Assembly (NCBI GenBank): GCA_022478985.1
Contig: JAKSZP010000192.1
Location: forward strand, 1-64,000
Direction of reading: 5' to 3'
Length of the DNA stretch: 64,000 bases
Origin: Massospora cicadina
Taxonomy: Eukaryota > Entomophthoromycota > Entomophthoromycetes > Entomophthorales > Entomophthoraceae
Part shown: in pieces, positions 45,028 to 56,519 of the stretch
Layout of the letters: each line of letters begins with the position of its first letter
Position numbering within the stretch: position 1 is the stretch's first letter
The notes under the pieces: generated by a model
What the model saw: the letters and a program-made list of their open reading frames with translations, nothing else
What the model was told of the DNA's origin: nothing
Database searches by the model: none
Made by a program: the position numbers and the translations under genes

Positions 45028-45612
45028 TGTTATAATTTTGGCGATATTGTTGCATTACGCTAGAAAGGTCACACAGGGTTGTTCCCACTGAGCAACAGAT
45101 GGACAGTATGGGGATCACTGGTTTTCAAGACAAACTTAAAAATTAAAAAATATGAAACAATCTACTTTAACCACACCACTTTACTTAATCAATATAAATA
45201 GCAGATTCTTACTTCTCCGTTTCCTACTTCCAACTACCAATCCTCCCCCTTCAATCTTCTCATCTTGTTTTTATATCAGCAACTTCAGTCAATACCAATT
45301 ATTTGCTTATACTAATTTTTACCGCCATATCCTCATTAGTTCATCCCCATAACTGTGAGGTCCAGGCAAGTTCTATTATTCTTAAGTTCAATATCATCTT
45401 AGTTCAAGGCAATATAATAGATATTTGTCATTAATTGACATCATCTTATTGCCTTATTTGAAGGCGATACAATATCTGTCCTTTCTGGGCTAAGTAACGC
45501 CTTACTTCAAGGCGCTCAAATAAATTTCACATTATTTATAGTGGTTGAAAGACTTTAGCCAATCCGCCACAGTTATTTAGGGCTTTTCATTTATTCATAT
45601 CAGAATCTCACA
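45028..45612 (-). repeat. Gypsy B 5' LTR
   Basis: 585 bp, aligned end to end with 37629-38210. It contains TATATCAGCAACTTCAGTCA, GCCTTATTTGAAGGCGATAC and the terminal CATATCAGAATCTCACA. A third, inverted copy of this family is the solo LTR at 54360-54925. Confidence 0.92.
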
Positions 45613-46210
45613 AATTGGTATCAACCAGACCCTAGGTTCCTTTTGTAGGAAAACAGAACTCCTTAGTATATGAATATGTCAGAATGACAAATAGATAATC
45701 ACTTCTTAAGCAAAATATGGACTTCAAAAACTTACTGAGAAACAAAAGGCTGAAAAGAAAATGTAGGAAAATACTGGAAGAAAATTGGAACTATGGATTA
45801 ATATACTCTCAAAATTACAATACAAAGGCACTAAACAACAAATTTAGTCTAGTTTGAGTAGTTTCAGATAAGGTAATCAACCAAGTAAACCCAGTGGCCT
45901 TTGAATTATCCTTACTAGAAGAATTGAGGGCACACTCCACAATTTACATATATCAACTCACATTTTTGAAGGCCCTCGTCCAGAGAAGTACTTCCTCTGA
46001 AACCTGAATTTTCTAAAAAAAATCTAGGTTATAAGGTCAAGGATATTGTGAACAGTAAGTTGATATGTGATCATTGCAAATATATGGTAAAATGAAAACC
46101 TATATATTGAAGAATTTACATGCCAAACTGTCACTGATTTTCACCATTGCCTAGATAAAATCACGTAATTCTTCGTCTAAAGGGGGTGATGTGAAGTTAC
46201 AAGGTATTCT
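45613..46210 (+). pseudogene. Gypsy A integrase, C-terminal continuation
   Basis: Sequence after the Gypsy B LTR resumes the Gypsy A integrase: a W-Y-Q-P-D-P-R piece, then LTEKQKAEKK and FLKKNLGYKVKDIV, which fits the A-x2-R-Q-K-x2-A-D and F-x2-G-D-x-V-x-V part of Ty3 integrases (degraded). Chromodomain not seen. It is riddled with stops. Confidence 0.5.
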
Positions 46211-46549
46211 TGATCATATCATTATTATAATAAAGATTAATATAGTTCTAAGATGTACAAAATTGGCACCCAGTCATCATAAAATTCCAGCCTTTAATGC
46301 TTTTGAGGGGATCCTTTATATCTAAGAATTGTTGATCCAAATTTATCAGTTGAAATAAAGCCAGCAGATATTGCCAAATTAATGAATGTAATGCTCAAGC
46401 AGAAGAAATGAAAGGTTTTCCCTATAATTAGGGGCTATAAATCAAGAAAATTTTAGACAATAGATAAATTGGTCCAAAACACATAAACCAACCTGACTGT
46501 GTAAGAAATCTATAAAATTATTACCAATTTCAAACTCTAGCAAGCCTCC

Positions 46550-46970
46550 CATTTAAGTACTGGAATAAAGCCTATAAAAAGCTTCAGAAATTGATGGGAT
46601 CACTGAGACAATTATACAACTCATCAAAAAATACAATATCTTTAAAAACAATCTCAAAATAATAAAAATCTTAGAAATATATTGGAGATAGTCATTTAAC
46701 CTTAAACAAATTTATCTGATTGTATACTTGCATATACATATACAGAATTAAAGCTATTATCTACCCCAAATCTAATTTATTAAGCATATTTAGATTAAAC
46801 CTAAAAATTCAGTCAGACCTAAACCATAATTTTAAATTCCATGATGAACTATCAAAATATATCCTTACTATATGAATAAGGACACTGAACTCAGTCATTT
46901 GGTAGCCTCTCTATGTGCTCTCTATTTTTAGTCTGGAGACCTAATTTTTGGGTTAGACCGTAGAACTTTC
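46550..46970 (+). repeat. Gypsy A 3' LTR (approximate)
   Basis: Aligned with 33430-33830; strongest block is GGACACTGAACTCAGTCATTTGGTAGCCTCTCT at 46882-46914 against 33752-33784. Ends are approximate. Confidence 0.55.
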
Positions 46971-46979
46971 TTTTCCAAT

Positions 46980-49840
46980 CTAAGAGGGGACCAAAAGCAC
47001 CTATAAAGACTTTGGTGCAACTGATTGACTTAGCTCATGGTGTTGAGCTGTGGGTCACTGCTCTAGCCTCCAAAGATCCCCTTACTGTACCCCCTTTTAC
47101 TGCTTCTTCCTTGTGGAAAAGATCTTGTGGGTCTTTAGGGATAGTTCAGATCATGGGCCTTTTAGAAGGACTCCCAGAATCTTCTTAACCCCACCTTGTT
47201 ATCCATCGCCCCTTATAGAGCTAGGAAATTCTTCTCAAAACTTGGAAAAGCCAAACCAAGTCAGAGAAACTAGTTCAGTCACCTAATATGAGGTTACAAA
47301 TTTATGGGTTGATGATCTATGTTGAAACTTTGCACCAAGAGTTGATAATAGAATCAATAACTAAATTAACTCCTTGGAAAGCAGATTATGCCAAACATCT
47401 ACTCTTGGAAAATCTTCTCAAGTTTGAATCAATCAAAGCACCTCCGCTACTGATCCAGAAACTCTAATGTCAGATCTTCTATGACCTCACACGTAGTTAT
47501 TTGACAGTACCTCAAACTTAGGCTGCTCTTCTCAACTTATCAATGGGAACCAACAAAGAGAGTTCGTAAGACAGGACAGTTCCAAGCCGCCCCAAACTCT
47601 TACCCCTACTGAGTATATAAAACAACAGCGCCTCATAAAGTTTGTTGACATTTCATTCTCATATATAAGTTTTTAATGAAATACTGTTTTCCAAGTGCGT
47701 TCCCAAAAACTCTGCCAGTTTACTAAATTCCAACATTTTCTCAAAATTAAGCAAAACATTCCACCTTCAAGAGCTATTATCCTAATAATTCTTGGCTTTG
47801 CATAACTATACATTGATCCAGCAGCTCACCTTATACTAGCAGAAGTCATAAGGATCTATATCCTAGGTGGTTTTCCAATATGCTATTACAGAAACTGCCT
47901 CAATCTTCCAAATTCAATCTGCTGACCTACAACTGGTTTGTCACGATCTGACCAATTAAGAACCTCTCACCCCATTGCTCATGAAGGCCATCATCATCAT
48001 TATGATTTTCCCATCCAATTTACCACTGGTTCAGCACAATATGGACAACATTAGTACCTTCACCCTGCCAGTTTTGATATGCCATTTATGGCTGTTTACT
48101 TCCTAGAACCACAAACTAGAGGAGGAGCTTAGTCACTGGATCATCTAGAGCATTAATACTTGTGGCAATCTACCCCAGTTTATATAAAGAAATTGATCTG
48201 CCATACCAATACCTTTGCCAGTTCTGAGTAGAAGTTTTCCACATTTTCTAACCGCGTAATGATTGCTAAGCTCACTCTGTATAAGAATTTAAACAAATCG
48301 CTTTGCATTTCCAATCATCATTATTGTAAATCAGCTCCTCCTAGTGATCCTAGTGGTTATCAAATATATGGTTTAGAACCAAAAAAAATTAGAACTAATG
48401 GTAAAGACTGGCAACTGCCAACCCAGGAGGAGTGGTCATTTTTCTGCCTCTCCTACCCTCGAGGGTTGCCCCAAAAGATCCTCAGTTTCCCCTATTGCAG
48501 CTATTTAGTTTATTTTGAGGCCTTTGATACGTTATTAAACTTTTACTACATACCCAGGAATAATAGGGCATTCTCCTAAAAGCCATCAGGGCTGCTATGC
48601 TTCTGGCATTATGGGTTTCCACTGGATTGTCATACACACAGACTGGAAGCCTAGTCTTATCTTAATTAGCAGAATCCATGACAGAATGAACTGACCAATA
48701 ATTTCAGCACTTTCCGCCCTCCTTTTTGGATTAGGCAAAGTATTTGCTTACTTAATTATGATCTTAATTTCCTCTGTGACTTAGTATCTTTTTTTGTTCC
48801 ATTGTTTCACTATTAAAAGCGTGTAAAAAGCTTGTATTGACACAAGACAATTACCACCCAGCCCCAGTAATTCAGGACGCTCCTTTAATAGGCGTGATTG
48901 TAGTAAGGATTCTCTTGTTCCTATCCAGAAGTAGCAGAACAGGTTCTTGATGCCCTGGCGGAACCCCATGTGCAATTTGCATGTGAGGTTTCTCAAACTC
49001 CCACTCCTACTGATGCACAAATAAGTGTGGTTCTCCTGGATGCCCTAGAAGGAGAGTCTCTCCTTTGGGTTAAAAGGAGTGTTATGTTCTGCAAACAAAA
49101 ATGTGAAATTATAATTCTTATTGAATGTAGTATATACTGCAGTACAAGCACCTGAATCCAGAGCATTACTCCTCTTCACCCTCAACCAGGGTGCATCTGA
49201 TCTTTCATCTCTTGAAGAATCCTTCATGGCGTTTTTCCTTCAGTTAGGATCCCCAATTACATCGTGGTGACGGCCTTTGGAGCTGCCTTGGACACAACTG
49301 AAGCCATAAATTCCTCAGGAGATCTCCTTCCATTATCCAGGGAGGCAGCTTTCTCCTTGGCAAATTAAATTGGGGTAAGACCCCTTCACAGTACCATGTC
49401 CTCAGTGGCGACAATGTCATCTTCTCAATCATTAGATCTTCCCCAAGAAAGCTAAAATCAGTTGAAGACGTCAATCTCTACATCTTCATTGAACAAAGTT
49501 TATGGGAAACGTTCTTCTGGGATTACGTTGGTATCTCCTTGTCATCTAGTCTCACTGATGATTAATGAGACGCCAATGAGAATCATTTTTTCTACAACAG
49601 AAAAGGATAAGGTAAAACTTAAGATTAAGGAGATCTAACTTTAACTACCCAAATAACCAGATGGAAGCTCTCACAGGTCATGATCAGAAACTAATTTTCA
49701 TAACACAAATTTAGGTCCTATTCCTACCTTGGCATTTCCATCTGGTTTACAAAAACACAAAATTTTATTTGATGTGTTGAACCCAGGGACTTCCTCCCCA
49801 AAAATTAGTAGTAGAATGTCATAGTTTTAAATTCCTCCAA
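46980..49840 (+). pseudogene. chromovirus C gag region, decayed
   Basis: A 106-codon open piece (48259-48579) is followed by short frames. Near 48930-49080 the frame reads VAEQVLDALAEPHVQFA and LLDALEGESLLWVKR, which resembles the L-x-x-A-L-E-G-x-A-x-x-W helix of Ty3 gag capsids. No knuckle is visible. The identification depends on this motif and on its position upstream of a pol on the same strand. Confidence 0.45.
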
Positions 49841-49844
49841 TCCC

Positions 49845-51255
49845 AACATGACTTCTGACCAGGAGGACCTCATGGAAAAGCTCATTGTCATTATGGCAGT
49901 AGATGATATTTAGACTGGCCTGCCAGTCTGTATGCAAAAACACCCAAAAGACAAGCCCAAATTTTAGGGGCGCTACTGCATGTACAACGTTTAGTGGTGA
50001 AAAAAGATTTAATCATAGGGTGTCAATAAGCCAAAATTTTAAATATCACCCCAGCAACAAACCAGGCTGTTGCGGCCCCAGGGCCCGCAGGTTTGGGTTT
50101 AGGAAAAGTAGGATCATATTGGGGGTTTGAATTCCTCCATAATAGGATATCAACTTTGGGATATGGGATTTTACTGGATTTAAAAGTAGAAAATCAACCG
50201 TCAATTTTCTCAGTGTGTTACAACTGCTTAATTGTACAATTGATTTTGGGAATAGCTTAGAAATTTTGGGATCTAGGCCCTTGAGATTCATCTAACCCAG
50301 CAAACTTTGAGCGAGGGGGATCATTAACTAACATAGTTTGAACCAACTTCAAAATTGTTGGTGGGGAACTGAGTTGCTACTAGTTCATCTACAGATGCCC
50401 AATTTGCGGATTTGCCACAAATTCAACAATTAGCGCAATAGCGTCTTGCCCATCAGTTGGTAGGAACCACAAGGCCACACCATGTAGGGACATCCCCAAA
50501 AGGTCGGGAATGGGTTTAGGGCACCCAACCCTCCTGCACCTAGTCACTTTGGAATCTGTTTGACCAAGCTGGATTCATTAGACGAGGATTCTGATATTTT
50601 TTGTGGAGGGTTTCAAACTGATGGTAACTTTTGATAAAGTCCAGATGCCATTGGCAAGTTCCACCAAAAATTCATTCTTGGACGCTCTCTTTCTCAAAGG
50701 TATGCGCCCAACAGGCAGTATTCCTGATATTTTTGGGGAGGGTTTCAACTGGATGCAACAGTAATGATGTACCAATGACATTGGCAAAAATTGCCGAATA
50801 TTTGAAATTTACCATTTTTTCATTGGAGGTATACGCCCATCAGGATTTGTTACCAATGGTTTGCAATTATTAACTATTAAAGCCAATGATTCGCCACTGT
50901 TAATTGTATTTGGCCTCTTTGCCCCATGTGGGTGCTAATTCATTTCCAACTTGCTACAGCTCTTTAAAACTCTCCACAATAATTATTTGGATATAAAACT
51001 GGAGTTGGGGGTGGAATCCTCAAAGGGTAAGCCGTGACCCACCACTCATCCACCACATGAGCAAGGTCACCCTGGGAGATGAGGGGGACGCTGGCCTTCT
51101 TGATTTCTTCTTGGATGGAAAATGGAACATTATCTGATCCAAATGGAGGGGGCGCTCCCCCAGACTTACATTACCCTTCCCTTTTGCCAAAAGGGGTGTC
51201 ACCACCAGGAAATTTAGTAAGGGCCACATTCTTATGGGCCTTGGGCAACTCGATT
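49845..51255 (-). repeat. chromovirus D 3' long repeat (probable LTR)
   Basis: It aligns in order with 56520-57960. Shared blocks include CCTGCCAGTCTG, ACACCCAAAAG, GCAACAAACCAGGCTGT(T/C)GC, GTCAATTTTCTCAGTGTGTT, AACCCAGCAAACTTTGAGCG and AATGGAGGGGGCGCTCC. Divergence is considerable (my impression is 75-80 percent identity). The protein-like frame present in the right copy is broken here. Ends are not base-accurate. Confidence 0.7.
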
Positions 51256-51262
51256 GCCATTA

Positions 51263-51874
51263 TCATAGCAATTTTTGGGGAGGGCGTGGAGCCTCAGGGA
51301 GGGAAGAGTGGAAAGCCTCAACCAGCTCTGAATAGTTGGTACAGTCTCTAGCGCTCACCCAGCTATTTTTGTAGGCTGGATAGTCTTTCCTTACAACTAA
51401 GTATTGAATGAGGCAGTGTGAGCGACAGGAAGCCATGATGCCCTCAACTTTATCTTCCTCTACACCCTCAATCACCATGGGCTCTAGTTCGCTGGAATTG
51501 CCCACTTGAACAGGGACAGCTGAGAGACATGGAAGAAATGATGTTGCTTCCAATGAGCCAGTAATTTTAAGCAGAAAGCGCCATTTCCCAAAATTTTCTT
51601 CCACCAAGTGAGGGCCTGATCGCTTAGATGCAAATTTTCGCAAGGGCACCTGCATGCGCAAGTGGCGCATGTCAAGCATAACGTGTGAGCCTACTTGTAC
51701 TTCATGTGCTGGGAGCCAGTTTTGATCTAAAAACTGCTTAAAATCACTTATTGCCTTAGTAAAGTGCTCCCTAACCAAGGACTGCGTGGTGCAAATGTGC
51801 TGAGCATGGTCATCTGCAGCTGGTACTTCTGAGCGAAGACATGGCCCCACCAAAAATGAAGGTTTGTACCCCAA
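51263..51874 (-). pseudogene. chromovirus D integrase C-terminus and chromodomain (open frame)
   Basis: A 203-codon open frame contains MRHLRMQVPLRKFASKRSGP (L-x2-K-x2-G-P of the GPY/F module) and ATSFLPCLSAVPV (the H-P-V-F-H-V-S-x-L strand). Its chromodomain-like end is EGIMASCRSHCLIQYLVVRKDYPAYKNSWVSARDC, where Y-L-V-x-W-K-x-Y-x2-x2-x-S-W is typical. W to R at YLVVRKDY changes one aromatic residue. The chromodomain would tether integration to modified chromatin. It ends with RPPQKLL and TGA at 51263, directly before the long repeat. Confidence 0.85.
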
Positions 51875-52940
51875 GGTAGCTTTATATGGGAAAAGCCCAT
51901 GGACGCGTGTGTACCTTTGTTATATGTGAACTTAGTGATGGGAAGGTCATCCGCCCAGGTATCCTGAGTGGCTGAAGCGTAGCATCATAGGTATGCTCCA
52001 AGATCTGGTTGACTCGTTTGGTTTGACAATATGACTATGGATGGTATACGGTGGAATGGCAGGGCGTATTCTTCAAGATTGCCAAAAGCTTGTTCCAAAA
52101 CTGTGCCATAAATTGGGGCCCGCGGTTGCTAACAATTTCCTGTGGGAAACCAAACATTAAAAAACGTGACGCATGAATAGGCGAGCAGTCTCTTTGGAAG
52201 TTTTGGAGGAGGAGCACCGGTATAAACAAGTAAAATTTCGTAAAGTGGTCTACAACCACCACAACTTCTGTGAACTCCTTGGAGCTGGGCAGCTCAATAA
52301 TAGAAATTTATGGACACCAATGTCCATGGACCCTCTGACTGCTGCAAGGGGTGCAGGAGTCCATTCCTACTAACCTGTCCAATTTGGCCTGTGTGCAAGT
52401 CACACAGCCCATGGTCCAGGACGGAACATCCTTTGACAAGTATATCCAGTTATAGGTACACTTAACCAAACCAATGCACTTCTTATTCCCCGGGTGGTCA
52501 ACTTCATGAGGATAGTGATGAGCTTAAAAGACTTCATCTTAAAGGATAGGAGGTACCCACATTTGTGATTTAAACCGGATGAGCCCTTCAGCCAGAGAGT
52601 ACAAGGAATGCTTTGAATATGGGAAAGACAGCCACTCCAAAAGTTCCACCTCTTCTGCACATGCCATTTGCGCTGCTAAAACCACTAAATCAAAGGTGCA
52701 TCTGGAGTTAAGTCTACTATCAAAACCATGTGTGGTATAATAGCTAAGTTTTGGGTTGGGGGAATGACTGTGACAAGATACGCTTCATCTGTGTCAGCTG
52801 GCAAAGAGCAGGAACGTGGCTTAGGAAATTGGGGAAAACGTTAACGCTCCTTTCACAATTTCATATTTGAAGTTGGAGCTACACAAATCCCAGTAGGTTT
52901 TAGCCTGCCAGTGCGCCAAGTTCTACAGCTTGCGGAAATA
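51875..52940 (-). pseudogene. chromovirus D integrase core, decayed
   Basis: Frame 52262-52035 reads VVVDHFTKFYLFIPV, then GFPQEIVSNRGPQFMAQFW (second catalytic Asp replaced by N) and STVYHP (start of the Y-H-P-Q-T-x-G-Q-x-E motif, which continues as S-H-I-V-K-P-N-E). Upstream, 52660-52400 contains a possible remnant of the zinc-binding N-terminus. Several stops. Confidence 0.72.
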
Positions 52941-53179
52941 TAAGAGAGCTTGGTGGTCGTTCCGCACACAACTTGTGCTGAGCACCCTGCAAGATACTGT
53001 CAGTGGGTTAAGGCCACGCCATGGCTGCCAACTCCTTATTGTAGATGGCCCAGGATTGCTTAGTGGAAGAAAACTTGCAGAAAAAGTAATCAACTAGATG
53101 TTTCAACCCATTTTGCTCCAGGAGCAAGATAGCCCCTAATGCGCCAGAAGATGCATCTCATGCTACAATATAAGGTTTG

Positions 53180-54355
53180 GAAGGATCCATGTGCTTAAGG
53201 ATGGGAGGTGACAAGAACACCTCCTTGATCGAGTAAAATGCTTGTTGTCACTTGGGCGTTTAGCAGAAAGGTACATTCTTACATGTGAGTGGATGCAGTG
53301 GCGCGGAAAACTGCAAGAGTGTGGTAAAGAAGTTTTTCAGAAAGATGATGGTGCCAAAGAAGCTTCTTAATTGCTTCTGGATCTTTGGAGTTGGTCACTC
53401 GTGGATGACATCTAGTTTACTGGGTGGGATGGCATACCATCTTTTAAGACAAGATTCTCCAAGAAGGTAACCTCTTCCTTTTAAATTCAAATTTTTGACG
53501 GTAAGACAAACAGCCCAGCTTTATGCAGTACAGTTGCCACCGCCTCCAAATCTTTTACATGCTGTTTTGGTGAGGGGGATGTACCAGGATATCATCAATG
53601 TATGCAATTGCACAGGAGAATCTGAGATCCCCTAGCACACTATTCATCATTCTTTGTTATGTTGTAGGCGCGTTCTTCAGCCTGAAGGGCATTACTCAAA
53701 ATTGAAATATGCCTCATCTTGTCCAAATAGCGGTAAGACATTCTTGGCCTTTGGCTACCCAAATTTGATTAAAATCGTTGACCAGATTGAGTTTTGAAAA
53801 TACATGCGACTTCACAATTGCTTAGCCAATGGTCTGCTTCAATGGAAGCGGGTAGGGGTCATGAACCGTTATATTATTGAGATGCTCATTTTCATGAATG
53901 GAAGAAGTGAACCATCTGCTTTTTTGGCAAATACAATGGGGGAGGCATTTTTGGGTTTCTATTTAGACAACCAACCCTTTTTGAGCATGTCATCCAACTA
54001 TGCATTGAGGGCCACATCCTCCTTAAAAATAAGTGGGTACAGTGGACAGTATATATTCACCACTTCCACCGTTGTCCAAAAATTTAAAGCAAATTTCGTG
54101 TGAGAGGGAAGGCGGTTGGTCTTGTCAGAGTCAAAGATGCTTTGATATTCCATCAACGCAGTGGAAAATCAGGCGGAAGACCTAAAGGGGAAATGAGAGT
54201 TGTAATGTAACCATGTCTACAATCTTTAGTGAAAGTGTCCACCAATGTAAACTCTCCTTATACCTTATTGTTGGATAAGGACAGCGTATTTGTCACCAGG
54301 TAGATTCTCACATGCTGCTGACGCTACCAACCCACATCCAAAATTAATGGAAACA
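53180..54355 (-). pseudogene. chromovirus D reverse transcriptase and RNase H, decayed
   Basis: Minus-strand fragments read PYPLPLKQTIG, FSKLNLVNDFNQIWVA (first Asp region), MPFRLKNAPTT-QRMMNSVL and AYIDDILVH with intact Y-I-D-D at 53603-53592. The connection (KDPEAIKKLL) and RNase H start (VASxG..LDRG) follow toward 53180. TGA, TAA and TAG stops split the frame. RT is separated from its protease by the solo LTR at 54360-54925. Confidence 0.8.
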
Positions 54356-54359
54356 TAAA

Positions 54360-54925
54360 TGTCAAGATTTTGATATGACTGGATTATAAGCCCTGGATAG
54401 CTACGGCGGATTGGCCAGAATCCGCTGACCATGATTAGTTTTTATGATTATTCAAGCGCCTTAGGATGAGGCAATATTGGGTCAGGAAGGGTTATTATTA
54501 GATAATTTCCAAATAAGGTAATAAGGCAATATTGAGTTTTGAAGAATATTGAGTAGATTGCCTCAAATTAAAGCAATAGAGAATTTAAGAATACCATACT
54601 CTGCTGGAACCAATGGGAATGCGGCAGAACCAAATAGTCTAAGCCAAAGGAATGGTATTGTCCAAAAATACTGATATATAGGCGAGATGGGGCAATTGAA
54701 GAAGGAGGATTGTTTCTTATATTTGAGAGAGCAAAGCAGAAGGAATCTGCTTATATTAAAATAAGTAAATTATTGTAGTCAGAGCTAATTGCTTTTTACT
54801 TTTATTATATCTTTTTTTTTGTTTTAAGGACTGACAATCCTCACATTGTCTTTCCATTGTTTGGTGGGTTCAACCTGTGTGACCCTTACGGCGTATCCCA
54901 ACAGTATCGCCCAAAAATTATAACA
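54360..54925 (+). repeat. solo LTR of the Gypsy B family
   Basis: The minus-strand text starts TGTTATAATTTTTGGGCG at 54925 and ends AAATCTTGACA at 54360, matching the Gypsy B LTR plus-strand text from TGTTATAATTTTGG to AATCTCAACA. GATACGCCG(T)AAGGGTCACACAGG, GCAGATTC-TTCTGCT and TATATATCAG blocks match. The element sense is plus, opposite to Gypsy B. No internal sequence flanks it, so it is a solo LTR produced by recombination. Flanking pentamers are not identical. Confidence 0.88.
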
Positions 54926-55212
54926 ACAAGGTTGGGCATTGCAGAGAAGCAATCTTTAAAACTAAACTGGTGGACTGAGAAAGGCATGAGGCGCCATACT
55001 CTGAAGAAGGGCTGAGCAGCTGATGATGCAACCAACACTGATGGCCCCACGTCCAAGTCAAGATCAAATTGGTGGGCCAACTCCATACTCATGAAGTTAA
55101 CTACTGCTCTCAAGTCAATTAAGGCCTTAGAAGACACCTGGTATGCCCCAATACTAGTTTTCATTGGCAATAAGAAGTATATGTAATTCTTTTTATTGGT
55201 AGATACGGTCAT
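54926..55212 (-). pseudogene. chromovirus D aspartic protease, cut by the solo LTR
   Basis: The frame from 55212 reads KALIDLRAVVNFMS, the counterpart of A-L-I-D-S-G-A-x2-N-F-M with S-G-A replaced by L-R-A. MELAHQFDLDLD, VASSAAQPFFRV and FSFKDCFSAMPNL follow in the order typical of chromovirus proteases. The frame runs into the solo LTR at 54925 and the downstream flap (FMFPLILDVGW) resumes at 54359. Confidence 0.78.
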
Positions 55213-56519
55213 TTCTGCTGATAAGGAAGAATTTTAACTAGATCAGGTGAATTAACAAGGTTTGTGAAAGAGGAAAAACTGGTATGACAAAGGTATTGAA
55301 TCATCTTCTTCAGCTGGGTCGCCAACAATTTATAAACAGGTATACTATAGCAAACTAACATGGGTGTGGGGGCTTTCAAGAGAGTGTCTGTAACTCTCTC
55401 GTTCCAAGCAAGGTGATGTGGGATGCAAACCCACATTGCTATGGAACTAGCCGTTAGGAGAATGGGAAATAAGGCACCTTGAATGGTGCCTGTGCAAAAG
55501 GTACCCCAGGCAAGGGCTTAGAGCGCAACATATAGTACCAGGTAAGTGAGAAACATCACAGCTTGAGTGGACCCCAGAGGGGAGTCCATAATCAAGTGAG
55601 ACTTGGCGCCAGTAGGCTTGGGTGCCTCGATCTGGAGGGGACCTGAGCGGCCCAAGGGAGCACCTGGGATTTTGGTAAATTGTGATAAGAGGTAGTGGCC
55701 CACATAGTTGGAGACCTCCCCGAAGAGGTCCACCACTAAGTTCACCCAAAGAACCATTAGTAAAATGTAAAATAACGGATAAATTTATTTAAGAAAGTTG
55801 ACCAACAAGGAATGTTGGTCATAAAAAATGTATTTAAAGTGGGTCAGGGAAATTAAGGTTCTGCATAAAGTGTGCCCAAGCCTTGACGCTCCAATAAACA
55901 AACGCTTCCATCCATTTTCATAAAATACACTGAAAGTTCCTTCATTCAAGTAATCATTTGAAGCCGTATTTTACCCGATCTCAAGATTTCATAACTCAAA
56001 TGGGATTTGAACCTTGCTCTCCAATTAACTGAATTGAACCATCTTTGTTTGTAACATAAATCATTCGTTTCAGTGCCTGGGCTGAGATAGGAGGCTGGGC
56101 GGTTTGCACCCCATTAGTACCAACCTGAGCATGCTTTGCTTGCACCCAGCGTTGGTCTAAGTTGTGTTTCAGGTCAGGAAGAGCCTGAAGTTTCACCTTC
56201 TGGGCCTCCTGTCACCCAGCCTTATCTTTGGCATTAGTTTCTCACTATTAAGTCATCCAATCATGACAGGGGCAGCGTCAGCTTTTAGAATCAATACACA
56301 TACTGATTCATAGATTAAATCAGAAACTGAGGCCACATTGGCAGCTTCAAGCATAAAGATCCAACTTTTAGTTTGTACCAAATAAAAATTGAAGGCACTG
56401 GGGTAGCGCATCCATAGCAAGGCTCCTTAAGAACCATCTGGGAGAAGCATAAAAAATCAGCAATAGGCTAGAAAAACAACAAAAGTTAGGATACCAACTG
56501 TACATTCATCTGGTAGAAG
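55213..56519 (-). other. chromovirus D leader or gag region, function unclear
   Basis: This is where gag should be, but no gag motif is readable. The minus frame 55757-55518 is open for 79 codons (MVLWVNLVVDLFGEVSNYVG...), is rich in hydrophobic residues and continues in another frame to 55447. Around 55920-55780 the sequence is AT-rich with TTTAAATAC and AATAAA strings that look like promoter or polyadenylation signals. A cluster of hairpins lies at 55379-55491. It may contain another insertion. Confidence 0.35.
55379..55491 (+). other. cluster of three stem-loops
   Basis: AGAGAG 55379-55384 pairs with CTCTCT 55394-55399. A 47-nt compound hairpin spans 55401-55447, with outer stem GTTCCA/TGGAAC, middle stem AGCAA/TTGCT and inner stem TGTGGG/CCCACA around a loop of about seven bases. 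AGGCACC 55472-55478 pairs with GGTGCCT 55485-55491. Each stem is perfect within itself. The middle one has 17 pairs in 47 nt. No known RNA family is recognised. Confidence 0.7.

Larger units (their letters stand above)
37629..45612 (-). mobile_element. Gypsy B, Ty3-type LTR retrotransposon with both LTRs
   Basis: Two LTRs (37629-38210 and 45028-45612), a primer-binding site, a polypurine tract and, on the minus strand, gag, protease, RT, RNase H and integrase with GPY/F module define a full structure of 8.0 kb. It lies inside the Gypsy A integrase. Its 5-bp target duplication is not convincing (ATGGG left, AATTG or ATTGG right). The interval 41.87-42.72 kb is a foreign insertion in the protease. 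Confidence 0.9.
33430..46970 (+). mobile_element. Gypsy A, Ty3-type LTR retrotransposon split by Gypsy B
   Basis: The plus strand shows 5' LTR (about 33430-33830), gag-like frames, a protease-like piece, RT with Y-M-D-D, RNase H, integrase interrupted at 37628, the integrase tail from 45613, and 3' LTR (about 46550-46970). The LTR pair shares the phrase GGACACTGAACTCAGT / GGATACTGAACTCAGT plus several AT-rich blocks. It is old and divergent, with stops in every gene. Confidence 0.75.

Noticed and set aside
37624..45618. A 5-bp target-site duplication for Gypsy B.
   Set aside because: ATGGG on the left and AATTG or ATTGG on the right do not match exactly, so it is not reported as a feature.
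56003..56013. GGTTCAAATCC on the minus strand as a tRNA gene B box.
   Set aside because: The T-stem does not pair over five bases and no cloverleaf can be drawn with the upstream sequence.
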